In this document: positions 1 to 9,819 of the stretch, one piece after another
How the letters are laid out: each line of letters opens with the position of its first letter
Position numbering within the stretch: the stretch's first letter is position 1
DNA from: Meconema thalassinum
Lineage: Eukaryota > Arthropoda > Insecta > Orthoptera > Tettigoniidae
NCBI GenBank assembly: GCA_946902985.2
Contig: OX336393.1
Coordinates: 53,480,765 to 53,544,764, forward strand
Reading direction: 5' to 3'
DNA length: 64,000 bases
The notes under the pieces: model-generated
What the model saw: the letters and a program-made list of their open reading frames with translations, nothing else
What the model was told of the DNA's origin: nothing
The model's database searches: none
Program-made: the position numbers and the translations under genes

Positions 1-769
1 ACAATCTTATGTAGTAAACTTTGTGAAGATTCATAAATGTAGCTTAGCGGCTATTAGTTGAAATATTATTTAGAAACTTTCCTCCCTATAAACAGTGGGA
101 ACTGTACTATTTCCCTGGCCGCCGCAAAGATATGAAGATAATGGTTATTTACATGTTCTCATTATAGTATTTTGTAGCATATTCAATTTATTCAGTTACA
201 TTGAATATAATAAATTGTCAAATTTGTTGGCAAATACGTAGAATTGGGTAAATTTGTTTACTCTGGGGGTTTCCACTTAATAGTGTTGATGTGGTTGGAC
301 AAAGTGAGAATTAAATTCCGCGGGGTCACCAACATTGTGGTGCGTGCTGTTATCAGTGACAGTTTTGCTGACTCCGAGAGTGGCAGGCAGCAATGAACAG
401 CAATGACAGCATAATAATAATAATGCAGTGCTTAGTGAAGCAGTGGGGATGAGTGGATCTGCGCCTGTTGGAGATATAGTCGGCTGTGAGTATGTTTGTA
501 TATACCAGTTTTATTATGTTGAAGGAGATGTATAATTAAATTAGTCATGTAATTTAGCGTTCAGCGTCATCTATTATTCACAACAATTCATTAGTTGGTA
601 CTCTGAAATGGCTGCTACCCTGAGCACGTAATGCGCTACGGACTAATGACTGATTCAAAGGCAGCGGGCCCGTGACGTGTTCCCGCGCGCTCTCCCATTG
701 GCCGAGAGTTATGAGCCAACCTGTATTCTACTAACCTTGCGCTACCCCAACACCACGGGTCCGGCAGTC
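1..769. other. No gene recognised
   Basis: I see no coding region or known repeat here. There is a short (AAT)n run near 409-422 and a GC-richer patch near 660-700. The stretch ends at the stop codon of the minus-strand LINE remnant at 770. Confidence 0.5.
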
Positions 770-831
770 TTATAATTGAACATCTAAATTGAAAATATAG
801 TTCACTGATGCAGGATTCACTGAGATTAAGC
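770..831 (-). pseudogene. C-terminal tail of a LINE reverse-transcriptase ORF
   Basis: Read on the minus strand, the sequence leaving the 71 bp array continues in frame as a short tail that ends FNLDVQL followed by TAA at 772-770. Many insect jockey-type LINE proteins end shortly after the zinc-knuckle with a similar SNLDVRL-like tail (family knowledge). This places the true end of the ORF on one side of the satellite and its body on the other side at 5727-6352. The satellite is therefore an expansion inside the 3' coding end of the element. Confidence 0.75.
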
Positions 832-3800
832 CCATTATGTTGTCACCATAGGCTCTTAGAGGACAGTCGTGAATGATGTGCTTCACCGTTTGTCTATCGG
901 CTCCATTATGTTACCACCATAGGCTCTTAGAGGACAGTCGTGAATGGTGTGCTTCACCGTTTGTCTATCGGCTCCATTATGTTACCACCATAGGCTCTTA
1001 GAGGACAGTCGTGAATGATGTGCTTCACCGTTTGTCTATCGGCTCCATTGTTACCACCATAGGCTCTTAGAGGACAGCCGTGAATAGTATGCTTCACCGT
1101 TTGTCTATCGGCTCCATTATGTTACCACCATAGGCTCTTAGAAGACAGTCGTGAATGATGTGCTTTACCGTTTGTCTATCGGCTCCATTATGTTACCACC
1201 ATAGCCTCTTAGAGGACAGTCGTGAATGGTGTGCTTCACCGTTTGTCTATCGGCTCCATTATGTTACCACCATAGGCACTTAGAGGGACGTCCTGAATGG
1301 TGTGCTTTACCGTTTGTCTATCGGCTCCATTATGTTACCACCATAGGCTCTTAGAGGACAGTCGTGAATGGTGTGCTTCACCGTTTGTCTATCGGCTCCA
1401 TTATGTTACCACCATAGGCTCTTAGAGGACAGTCGTGAATGATGTGCTTCACCGTTTGTCTATCGGCTCCATTATGTTACCACCATAGGCTCTTAGAGGA
1501 CAGTCGTGAATGATGTGCTTTACCGTTTGTCTATCGGCTCCATTATGTTACCACCATAGGCTCTTAGAGGACAGTCGTGAATGATGTGCTTTACCGTTTG
1601 TCTATCGGCTCCATTATGTTACCACCATAGGCTCTTAGAGGACAGTCGTGAATGGTGTGCTTCACCGTTTGTCTATCGGCTCCATTATGTTACCACCATA
1701 GGCTCTTAGAGGACAGTTGTGAATGGTGTGCTTCACCGTTTGTCTATCGGCTCCATTATGTTACCACCATAGGCTCTTAGAGGACAGTCGTGAATGATGT
1801 GCTTTACCGTTTGTCTATCGGCTCCATTATGTTACCACCATAGGCTCTTAGAGGACAGTCGTGAATGATGTGCTTTACCGTTTGTCTATCGGCTCCATTA
1901 TGTTACCACCATAGGCTCTTAGAGGACAGTCGTGAATGGTGTGCTTCACCGTTTGTCTATCGGCTCCATTATGTTACCACCATAGGCTCTTAGAGGACAG
2001 TCGTGAATGGTGTGCTTCACCGTTTGTCTATCGGCTCCATTATGTTACCACCATAGGCTCTTAGAGGACAGTCGTGAATGATGTGCTTTACCGTTTGTCT
2101 ATCGGCTCCATTATGTTACCACCATAGGCTCTTAGAGGACAGTCGTGAATGATGTGCTTTACCGTTTGTCTATCGGCTCCATTATGTTACCACCATAGGC
2201 TCTTAGAGGACAGTCGTGAATGGTGTGCTTCACCGTTTGTCTATCGGCTCCATTATGTTACCACCATAGGCACTTAGAGGGCCGTCCTGAATGCTGTGCT
2301 TCACCGTTTGTCTATCGGCTCCATTATGTTACCACCATAGGCTCTTAGAGGACAGTCGTGAATGATGTGCTTCACCGTTTGTCTATCGGCTCCATTATGT
2401 TACCACCATAGGCTCTTAGAGGACAGTCGTGAATGGTGTGCTTCACCGTTTGTCTATCGGCTCCATTATGTTACCACCATAGGCACTTAGAGGACAGTCG
2501 TGAATGATGTGCTTCACCGTTTGTCTATCGGCTCCATTATGTTACCACCATAGGCTCTTAGAGGACAGTCGTGAATGGTGTGCTTCACCGTTTGTCTATC
2601 GGCTCCATTATGTTACCACCATAGGCTCTTAGAGGACAGTCGTGAATGATGTGCTTCACCGTTTGTCTATCGGCTCCATTATGTTACCACCATAGGCTCT
2701 TAGAGGACAGTCGTGAATGGTGTGCTTCACCGTTTGTCTATCGGCTCCATTATGTTACCACCATAGGCTCTTAGAGGACAGTCGTGAATGATGTGCTTCA
2801 CCGTTTGTCTATCGGCTCCATTGTTACCACCATAGGCTCTTAGAGGACAGTCGTGAATGGTATGCTTCACCGTTTGTCTATCGGCTCCATTATGTTACCA
2901 CCATAGGCTCTTAGAGGACAGTCGTGAATGATGTGCTTTACCGTTTGTCTATCGGCTCCATTATGTTACCACCATAGCCTCTTAGAGGACAGTCGTGAAT
3001 GGTGTGCTTCACCGTTTGTCTATCGGCTCCATTATGTTACCACCATAGGCACTTAGAGGGACGTCCTGAATGGTGTGCTTCACCGTTTGTCTATCGGCTC
3101 CATTATGTTACCACCATAGGCTCTTAGAGGACAGTCGTGAATGATGTGCTTTACCGTTTGTCTATCGGCTCCATTATGTTACCACCATAGGCTCTTAGAG
3201 GACAGTCGTGAATGATGTGCTTTACCGTTTGTCTATCGGCTCCATTATGTTACCACCATAGGCTCTTAGAGGACAGTCGTGAATGGTGTGCTTCACCGTT
3301 TGTCTATCGGCTCCATTATGTTACCACCATAGGCTCTTAGAGGACAGTCGTGAATGGTGTGCTTCACCGTTTGTCTATCGGCTCCATTATGTTACCACCA
3401 TAGGCTCTTAGAGGACAGTCGTGAATGATGTGCTTTACCGTTTGTCTATCGGCTCCATTATGTTACCACCATAGGCTCTTAGAGGACAGTCGTGAATGAT
3501 GTGCTTTACCGTTTGTCTATCGGCTCCATTATGTTACCACCATAGGCTCTTAGAGGACAGTCGTGAATGGTGTGCTTCACCGTTTGTCTATCGGCTCCAT
3601 TATGTTACCACCATAGGCTCTTAGAGGACAGTCGTGAATGGTGTGCTTCACCGTTTGTCTATCGGCTCCATTATGTTACCACCATAGGCTCTTAGAGGAC
3701 AGTCGTGAATGATGTGCTTTACCGTTTGTCTATCGGCTCCATTATGTTACCACCATAGGCTCTTAGAGGACAGTCGTGAATGATGTGCTTTACCGTTTGT

Positions 3801-5726
3801 CTATCGGCTCCATTATGTTACCACCATAGGCTCTTAGAGGACAGTCGTGAATGGTGTGCTTCACCGTTTGTCTATCGGCTCCATTATGTTACCACCATAG
3901 GCTCTTAGAGGACAGTCGTGAATGGTGTGCTTCACCGTTTGTCTATCGGCTCCATTATGTTACCACCATAGGCTCTTAGAGGACAGTCGTGAATGATGTG
4001 CTTTACCGTTTGTCTATCGGCTCCATTATGTTACCACCATAGGCTCTTAGAGGACAGTCGTGAATGATGTGCTTTACCGTTTGTCTATCGGCTCCATTAT
4101 GTTACCACCATAGGCTCTTAGAGGACAGTCGTGAATGGTGTGCTTCACCGTTTGTCTATCGGCTCCATTATGTTACCACCATAGGCACTTAGAGGGCCGT
4201 CCTGAATGCTGTGCTTCACCGTTTGTCTATCGGCTCCATTATGTTACCACCATAGGCTCTTAGAGGACAGTCGTGAATGATGTGCTTCACCGTTTGTCTA
4301 TCGGCTCCATTATGTTACCACCATAGCCTCTTAGAGGACAGTCGTGAATGGTGTGCTTCACCGTTTGTCTATCGGCTCCATTATGTTACCACCATAGGCT
4401 CTTAGAGGACAGTCGTGAATGATGTGCTTCACCGTTTGTCTATCGGCTCCATTATGTTACCACCATAGGCTCTTAGAGGACAGTCGTGAATGATGTGCTT
4501 TACCGTTTGTCTATCGGCTCCATTATGTTACCACCATAGGCTCTTAGAGGACAGTCGTGAATGATGTGCTTTACCGTTTGTCTATCGGCACCATTATGTT
4601 ACCACCATAGGCTCTTAGAGGACAGTCGTGAATGATGTGCTTCACCGTTTGTCTATCGGCTCCATTATGTTACCACCATAGGCTCTTAGAGGACAGTCGT
4701 GAATGATGTGCTTTACCGTTTGTCTATCGGCTCCATTATGTTACCACCATAGGCTCTTAGAGGACAGTCGTGAATGATGTGCTTTACCGTTTGTCTATCG
4801 GCTCCATTATGTTACCACCATAGGCTCTTAGAGGACAGTCGTGAATGATGTGCTTCACCGTTTGTCTATCGGCTCCATTATGTTACCACCATAGGCTCTT
4901 AGAGGACAGTCGTGAATGATGTGCTTTACCGTTTGTCTATCGGCTCCATTATGTTACCACCATAGGCTCTTAGAGGACAGTCGTGAATGATGTGCTTTAC
5001 CGTTTGTCTATCGGCTCCATTATGTTACCACCATAGGCTCTTAGAGGACAGTCGTGAATGATGTGCTTTACCGTTTGTCTATCGGCTCCATTATGTTACC
5101 ACCATAGGCTCTTAGAGGACAGTCGTGAATGATGTGCTTTACCGTTTGTCTATCGGCTCCAATATGTTACCACCATAGGCTCTTAGAGGACAGTCGTGAA
5201 TGATGTGCTTCACCGTTTGTCTATCGGCTCCATTATGTTACCACCATAGGCTCTTAGAGGACAGTCGTGAATGATGTGCTTCACCGTTTGTCTATCGGCT
5301 CCATTATGTTACCACCATAGCCTCTTAGAGGACAGTCGTGAATGATGTGCTTTACCGTTTGTCTATCGGCTCCATTATGTTACCACCATAGGCTCTTAGA
5401 GGACAGTCGTGAATGGTGTGCTTCACCGTTTGTCTATCGGCTCCAATATGTTACCACCATAGGCTCTTAGAGGACAGTCCTGAATGATGTGCTTCACCGT
5501 TTGTCTATCGGCTCCAATATGTTACCACCATAGGCTCTTAGAGGACAGTCGTGAATGATGTGCTTCACCGTTTGTCTATCGGCTCCATTATGTTACCACC
5601 ATAGGCTCTTAGAGGACAGTCGTGAATGATGTGCTTTACCGTTTGTCTATCGGCTCCATTATGTTACCACCATAGGCACTTAGAGGACAGTCGTGAATGA
5701 TGTGCTTCACCGTTTGTCTATCGGCT
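832..5726 (-). repeat. 71 bp satellite array, 69 units, derived from a LINE zinc-knuckle
   Basis: The unit runs from CCATTATGTT to TCTATCGGCT and is 71 bp long. The array is 4895 bp, which equals 69 units minus two units that each lack 2 bp (near 1049 and 2822). On the minus strand each unit encodes DRQTVKHIIHDCPL followed by AYGGNIMEP, the end of the CCHC-like motif that closes a LINE RT protein. Since 71 is not a multiple of 3, the reading frame shifts from unit to unit and the array is not one long protein repeat. Units are nearly identical. Two linked variant sites (GATG or GGTG, CTTTACC or CTTCACC) alternate two by two over long stretches, giving a 284 bp higher-order repeat. The unit junction shows a 3 bp TGG microhomology between the two parent ends. 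Confidence 0.95.
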
Positions 5727-6352
5727 CCACAGTCACACTGTAACCTGTTCCACTTGAACAAACAGTCCGCACAAACACCAGAATTGGTCCTGATCCGGTT
5801 TAATTTCGACCATATCCGACGAGGAAGATCAAAGCCAGGTACTTTAGAAGTGACAGGTGGTATGTCTCTACACTCCTGTGGAGCAAAAATCTTCCAATCA
5901 TGAGACCACTGCTGGACTATGTCAAAGTTCTCATTGATAAGTCTCGTAGCTGTCTTCACAGGGGCTGCCTTGAGCGAAGTCTGGGTAGACAAGCAGCAGG
6001 TATATCATCATGAATAGGGAAATCCTGATTTTGAAGTATCTTATGGTATGTTTTGACCAGGATATTACACCAGCGGAGATGGGGTGCAGGAATGTAGCAG
6101 GTTATCATACAAAGTGTACACATTCCCAAGTAAGCGAGGCTGTGTAACCACGATGTGAGCATAACATTGAGCGACCACAAGTGGGATGGGATTCCTCTGC
6201 CACTTACTGAGCACGCGGTGTACCGTATCCAATAACGGAGGCGCTGTGAGTATTGGAATCACGTTATATACAGTGAAGTTATATTTCAGAAGTCGAGAGC
6301 TGCCGCAGTCGTATCGCATCGGAGTTCTCTTGTGGTTTACAAAGTAACACAC
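5727..6352 (-). pseudogene. LINE reverse-transcriptase C-terminal region (jockey-like), frameshifted
   Basis: The minus-strand translation carries the usual C-terminal landmarks of insect jockey-type LINE proteins: APHLR, then FPIHDDI, then RLRSRQPL, then GFDLPRRIWSKLNRIRT, then CADC, CDCG and HIIHDCPL, a zinc-knuckle of C-x2-C type with H and C. The pieces lie in at least two frames (one between about 6180 and 5960, the next from 5992 downward), so at least one frameshift separates them. The last part merges into the first unit of the 71 bp array at 5726. The catalytic RT core is not present upstream. At 6360 the sequence switches to an unrelated RTE-like fragment. The clade name is inferred from motif style. 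Confidence 0.8.
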
Positions 6353-6365
6353 CCTGAAATAAACA

Positions 6366-6935
6366 TCACAATAATTCTTTTCTTTTAATAAAGTTTACAC
6401 CAAAACTAAGTGCACGGGGCTGTTGTAGTTGTTTGAGTCTTTGGCGTTTTGACTGGTTTGATGCCTCCCTGTCCTGAGCTAATCGTTTCATCTCTACATA
6501 GCTACCACATCCTACATCCGAGGCAATCTGTTTAACATATTCTAACCTTGGTCTACCCATACCCTTCCTTCCATAACTAAGCTTGCTATTCCTGGGTGTC
6601 TTAGTATGTGTCCTACCAACCTATCTCTTCTCCTCATTATCAGGCACCAGAAACATCTCTCCTCTCCCACTCGTCTTAATACCTCTTCATTTGTTACTCT
6701 ATCTTCCCATATGATCATAATTCTTCTGTAACACCACCTTTCAAACGCTTCAATTCTCTTCTATTCTGCTGCACCAATAGTCCAAGTTTCACTTCCATAG
6801 AGCGCCACGCTCCAGACAAAGGCTTTCAAAAATGACTTCCTAATACCTAAATCTATATTCGATGTCAGCAGATTCGTTTTGTGTAGAAATGCTTTCCTTG
6901 CCTGAGCCAACCTACTTTTATATCTTCTTTACTTC
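6366..6935 (-). pseudogene. 3' fragment of the RTE-like LINE found at 14260-16770
   Basis: Minus-strand translation gives GRPRLEYVKQIASDVGCGSY and the same tail as the plus-strand element ending at 16738. The nucleotide match covers about positions 16210-16760 of that element, including the ACTCAAACAAC 3' tail. Several frameshifts and substitutions break it. It holds only the C-terminal part of ORF2, past the RT catalytic core. It is one of three copies in the window; the third is at 51826-52275. Confidence 0.85.
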
Positions 6936-6977
6936 GTCCATAAAAAAAAAATAGGCTTATGAGATCACCTTTTGTCC

Positions 6978-7041
6978 GCGTGTGTGTGTGTGTGTGTGCG
7001 TGTGTGCGTATGTGTGTGTGTGTTTCTCTCTCTCTCTCTCT
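6978..7041. repeat. (TG)n then (TC)n microsatellite
   Basis: A run of TG dinucleotides with a few interruptions, followed by TC dinucleotides. It is part of repeat A; the minus-strand copy has an (AC)n tract in the matching place (45160-45225). Confidence 0.9.
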
Positions 7042-7565
7042 GTGTATGTGTCCCCCTAATAACTTCTAAACGGCTGGAGCGATTTCAATGAAACTCGGTA
7101 AGGTCATAGTACTATTTTGTCCGACCCTGCCCTTCAAATTATATTACGTCTCACCAATCCAACATGGCGGCTGTGCGAAATATTTCACCGGCAATCTATA
7201 TCTCCGAAACTATTACTGATATCACCCTGAAGTTTTGTACGGTGCTATAGGGCACTACTAGAAGTTTGCTTATGAGACTTTAAAAAACCAGGTAACTGCA
7301 AAATCCAACACGGAGGCCAAGCGAAGTTGAGAATTTTAAATAGACGTTTCTCGCGATTTAAACATCCAAACGCAATGAAACTTGGTAAAGTAATTGTTTA
7401 TACACATTTTAAAACACTTGCATCTAATTTAGTTCTATTGTTTAGATAACCTCAAGATGGCGACTGTGCGAAATATTTCACCGGCATGATATATCTCAGA
7501 AACTATTAGTGATATCACCCTCAAATTTTGTACTTTGGTAAAGTGTACTACCACAAGTTTATATA

Positions 7566-9030
7566 CACACATCAAAAAAAGTTTTGCATCACCTCGGTTC
7601 CCAGATCTCCGGCATATAGACGTTGACTGTGTATATTGTATCAAAGATACAGTCCTTTTGACTGTTCATAGATGTCACTAAAACTGCTCAAAGATGTAAA
7701 CAACCATGCATGAGCAGGGCCTATTAGACGGAGGGGGTACGACAGCCGATCAGTTCCAGTCATTCCACCAGGACGAAGGTACGCTGCTCATGTTGTCTGT
7801 AGTTCTACCATGCCTAGAAGGTCAATACCGCAGTTCGATCGCGTCCGCATTGTTACTTTGTGTCAAGAAGGGCTCTCAACAAGGGAAGTTTCCAGGTGTC
7901 TCAGAGTGAACCAAAGCGATGTTGTTCGGACATGGAGGAGGTACAGAGATACAGGAACTGTCGATGACAGGCCTCGCTCAGGCCGCCCAAGGGCTACTAC
8001 TGTAGTGGATGACCGCTACTTACGGATTGCCGCTCGGAGGAACCCTGACAGCAATGCCACCATGTTGAATAATGCGTTTCGTTCAGCCACAGGACGTCGT
8101 GTTTCAACTCAAACTGTGCGCAATAGGCTGCATGATGCGCAACTTCACTCCCGACGTCCATGGCGAGGTCCAGCTTTGCAACCCCGACACCATGCAGCGC
8201 GGTACAGATGGGCCCAACAACATGCTGAATGGACCCCACAGAATTGGCATCACGTTCTCTTCACCGATGAGTGTCGCATATGCCTTCAACCAGACAATCG
8301 TCGGAGACGTGTTTGGAGGCACCCTGGTCAGGCTGAACGTCTTAGACACACTGTCCAGCGAGTGCAGCAAGGTGGTGGTTCCCTGATGTTTTGGGGTGGC
8401 ATTATGTGGGGCCGACGTACGCCACTGGTGGTCATGGAAGGCTCCGAAACGGCTTTACGATACCTGAATGACATCCTCCGACCCATAGTGCACCCATATC
8501 GGCAGAATATTGGAGAGGCATTTGTCTTCATGGACGACAATTCTCGACCTCATCGTGCACATCTTGTGAATGCGTTCCTTCAAGATAACGACATCGCTCG
8601 ACTACAGTGGCCAGCATGTTCGCCAGACATGAACCCTATCGAACATGCCTGGGATATGTTGAAAAGGGCTGTTTATGGACGTCTTGACCCACCAACCACT
8701 CTGAGAGATTTACGCCGAATTGTCGTTGAGGAGTGGGACAATTTGGACCAACAGTGTCTTGATGAACTTGTGGATAGTATGCCACGACGAATACAGGCAT
8801 GCATCAATGCAAGAGGACGTGCTACTGGGTATTAGAGGTAGTGGTGTGTACTGCAATCTGGACCACAAATGCTGAAAGTCTAGCTGTATGATGGTACAAC
8901 ATGCAATGTGTGGGTCTCATGAGCAATAAAACGAGCTGAAATGTTGTTTGTGTTGATCTCTATTCCCTTTGTATTTAAAGGTTCCGGAACTCTTGGAACC
9001 GAGGTGATGCAAAACTTTTTTTGATGTGTG
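7566..9030 (+). mobile_element. Tc1-like transposon, complete, 1465 bp
   Basis: The ends are perfect terminal inverted repeats of about 37 bp: CACACATCAAAAAAAG onward at 7566, and the reverse complement ending at 9030. A TA dinucleotide flanks each side (7564-7565 and 9031-9032), the Tc1/mariner target duplication. Joining the flanks restores continuous repeat A sequence. The transposase ORF is uninterrupted. Intact ends, TA duplication and an open ORF suggest a recent insertion that could be autonomous; activity itself is not shown by sequence. Confidence 0.95.
7810..8835 (+). CDS. Tc1-like DD34E transposase
   Basis: This 341-residue protein matches the usual Tc1 transposase length. An N-terminal helix-turn-helix region (about residues 8-60, with RSGRPR at 56-61) would bind the terminal repeats. 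The catalytic triad is visible: D153 in FTDE, D243 in MDDN, and E278 in SPDMNPIEHAWD, with 34 residues between the second and third, the Tc1 signature. The 'FWGGIMWG' block sits between them as expected. The ATG at 7810 fits the family start, about 245 bp inside the left end. There is no frameshift or stop. It would act in the nucleus, cutting and pasting at TA. The polyadenylation-like AATAAA at about 8925 lies between the stop and the right end. Confidence 0.95.
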   Translation: MPRRSIPQFDRVRIVTLCQEGLSTREVSRCLRVNQSDVVRTWRRYRDTGTVDDRPRSGRPRATTVVDDRYLRIAARRNPDSNATMLNNAFRSATGRRVSTQTVRNRLHDAQLHSRRPWRGPALQPRHHAARYRWAQQHAEWTPQNWHHVLFTDECRICLQPDNRRRRVWRHPGQAERLRHTVQRVQQGGGSLMFWGGIMWGRRTPLVVMEGSETALRYLNDILRPIVHPYRQNIGEAFVFMDDNSRPHRAHLVNAFLQDNDIARLQWPACSPDMNPIEHAWDMLKRAVYGRLDPPTTLRDLRRIVVEEWDNLDQQCLDELVDSMPRRIQACINARGRATGY

Positions 9031-9118
9031 TATGTAAGTTTAAAAGACCCGTAATGTGCAAAATGAAAATGGCGGCCAAGCGAATTTGAAATATTTTAAT
9101 AGACCTTTCTCGCGATTT

Positions 9119-9304
9119 AGTGAAGTGAGCGCATCAGTAACGTTCTCGAATCTTGGCGCAGTCAACTGGAATTTGAGGGTGCGCGAATGCGAGGGGGCGT
9201 GTCAGTAGATTTACTAGCACGTTAAAGATCCTCCTCGGAGCGAAATTCAGGGACCCCGGCGACTCTAAAAGCAACAGTAGTTAAACGGGACGTAAAACCA
9301 ATAA

Positions 9305-9335
<31 letters not shown>

Positions 9336-9337
9336 TT
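9119..9337 (+). repeat. SINE-like 3' portion with (ATT)n tail
   Basis: The block with GATTTACTAGCACGTTAAAG and GGGACGTAAAACCAATAA is repeated at about 23285-23455, where it ends in the same words. Here it is followed by an (ATT)n run at 9303-9337. The order body, GACGTAAAACCAATAA, then microsatellite is typical of SINE 3' ends. No tRNA-like head is clear in this copy. Confidence 0.6.
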
Positions 9338-9819
9338 TATTAATATAAAGAGAAGGGACTGCTGGTCTTGTGCTCAGAAAGTTTTGTCTATCGACAAGAG
9401 CTATGTGGCCTGCGTCTAAACAGCACGAAAACGGAATACATGACATCAAATAGGCTACATAAGAATCAGGAACCATCCAAGTACATGGTGAAGAGCTACC
9501 ACGAGTGATGTTTTGTTGAGATACTGAAAGTGGTGGTTGACCTCCGGAATTTGCTTGTTTCGAGTGAATATGTGATTGTTGTAAATGGTCCATTCAGATT
9601 GTATTGTACAGGCTACTTATCTGGTTGAGTCTTGCGTGGTCCTGTTGAGAGCTGTTAACTTGGCCACTGTTTGCACTCGACTGAAGGGAAATTCCTGTGT
9701 GTGAGAGTCCCTTATCTCGCTGGGCTATTCCCCCTCTCGCATTCCTAAGTGCTATGTGTTTCTCGTACAGATGTACCTGTAAGTTGCCAAGTCTCTCTAA
9801 TGTGGTGTATGTTACTGTA

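Larger units (their letters stand above)
6939..9118 (+). repeat. Noncoding interspersed repeat A, split by a Tc1 transposon
   Basis: This repeat starts with AAATAGGCTTATGAGATCACC, passes through a (TG)n/(TC)n tract (6978-7041), then CTAAACGGCTGGAGCGATTTC, then alternating blocks around 'ACATGGCGGC' and 'CTCGCGATTTA'. The same order is found on the minus strand at 43738-45266 and as a fragment at 52499-52660. The Tc1 element at 7566-9030 interrupts it; 9033-9118 continues the repeat directly after the target TA. The 5' motif with the 'aacggctg-agcgattt' block resembles nonautonomous Helitron-type repeats of arthropods, but I cannot place both termini. No coding capacity is seen. Confidence 0.8.

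Noticed and set aside
832..5726. CRISPR-like regular repeat array
   Set aside because: The units are head-to-tail without spacers, and the surrounding DNA is eukaryotic TE sequence.
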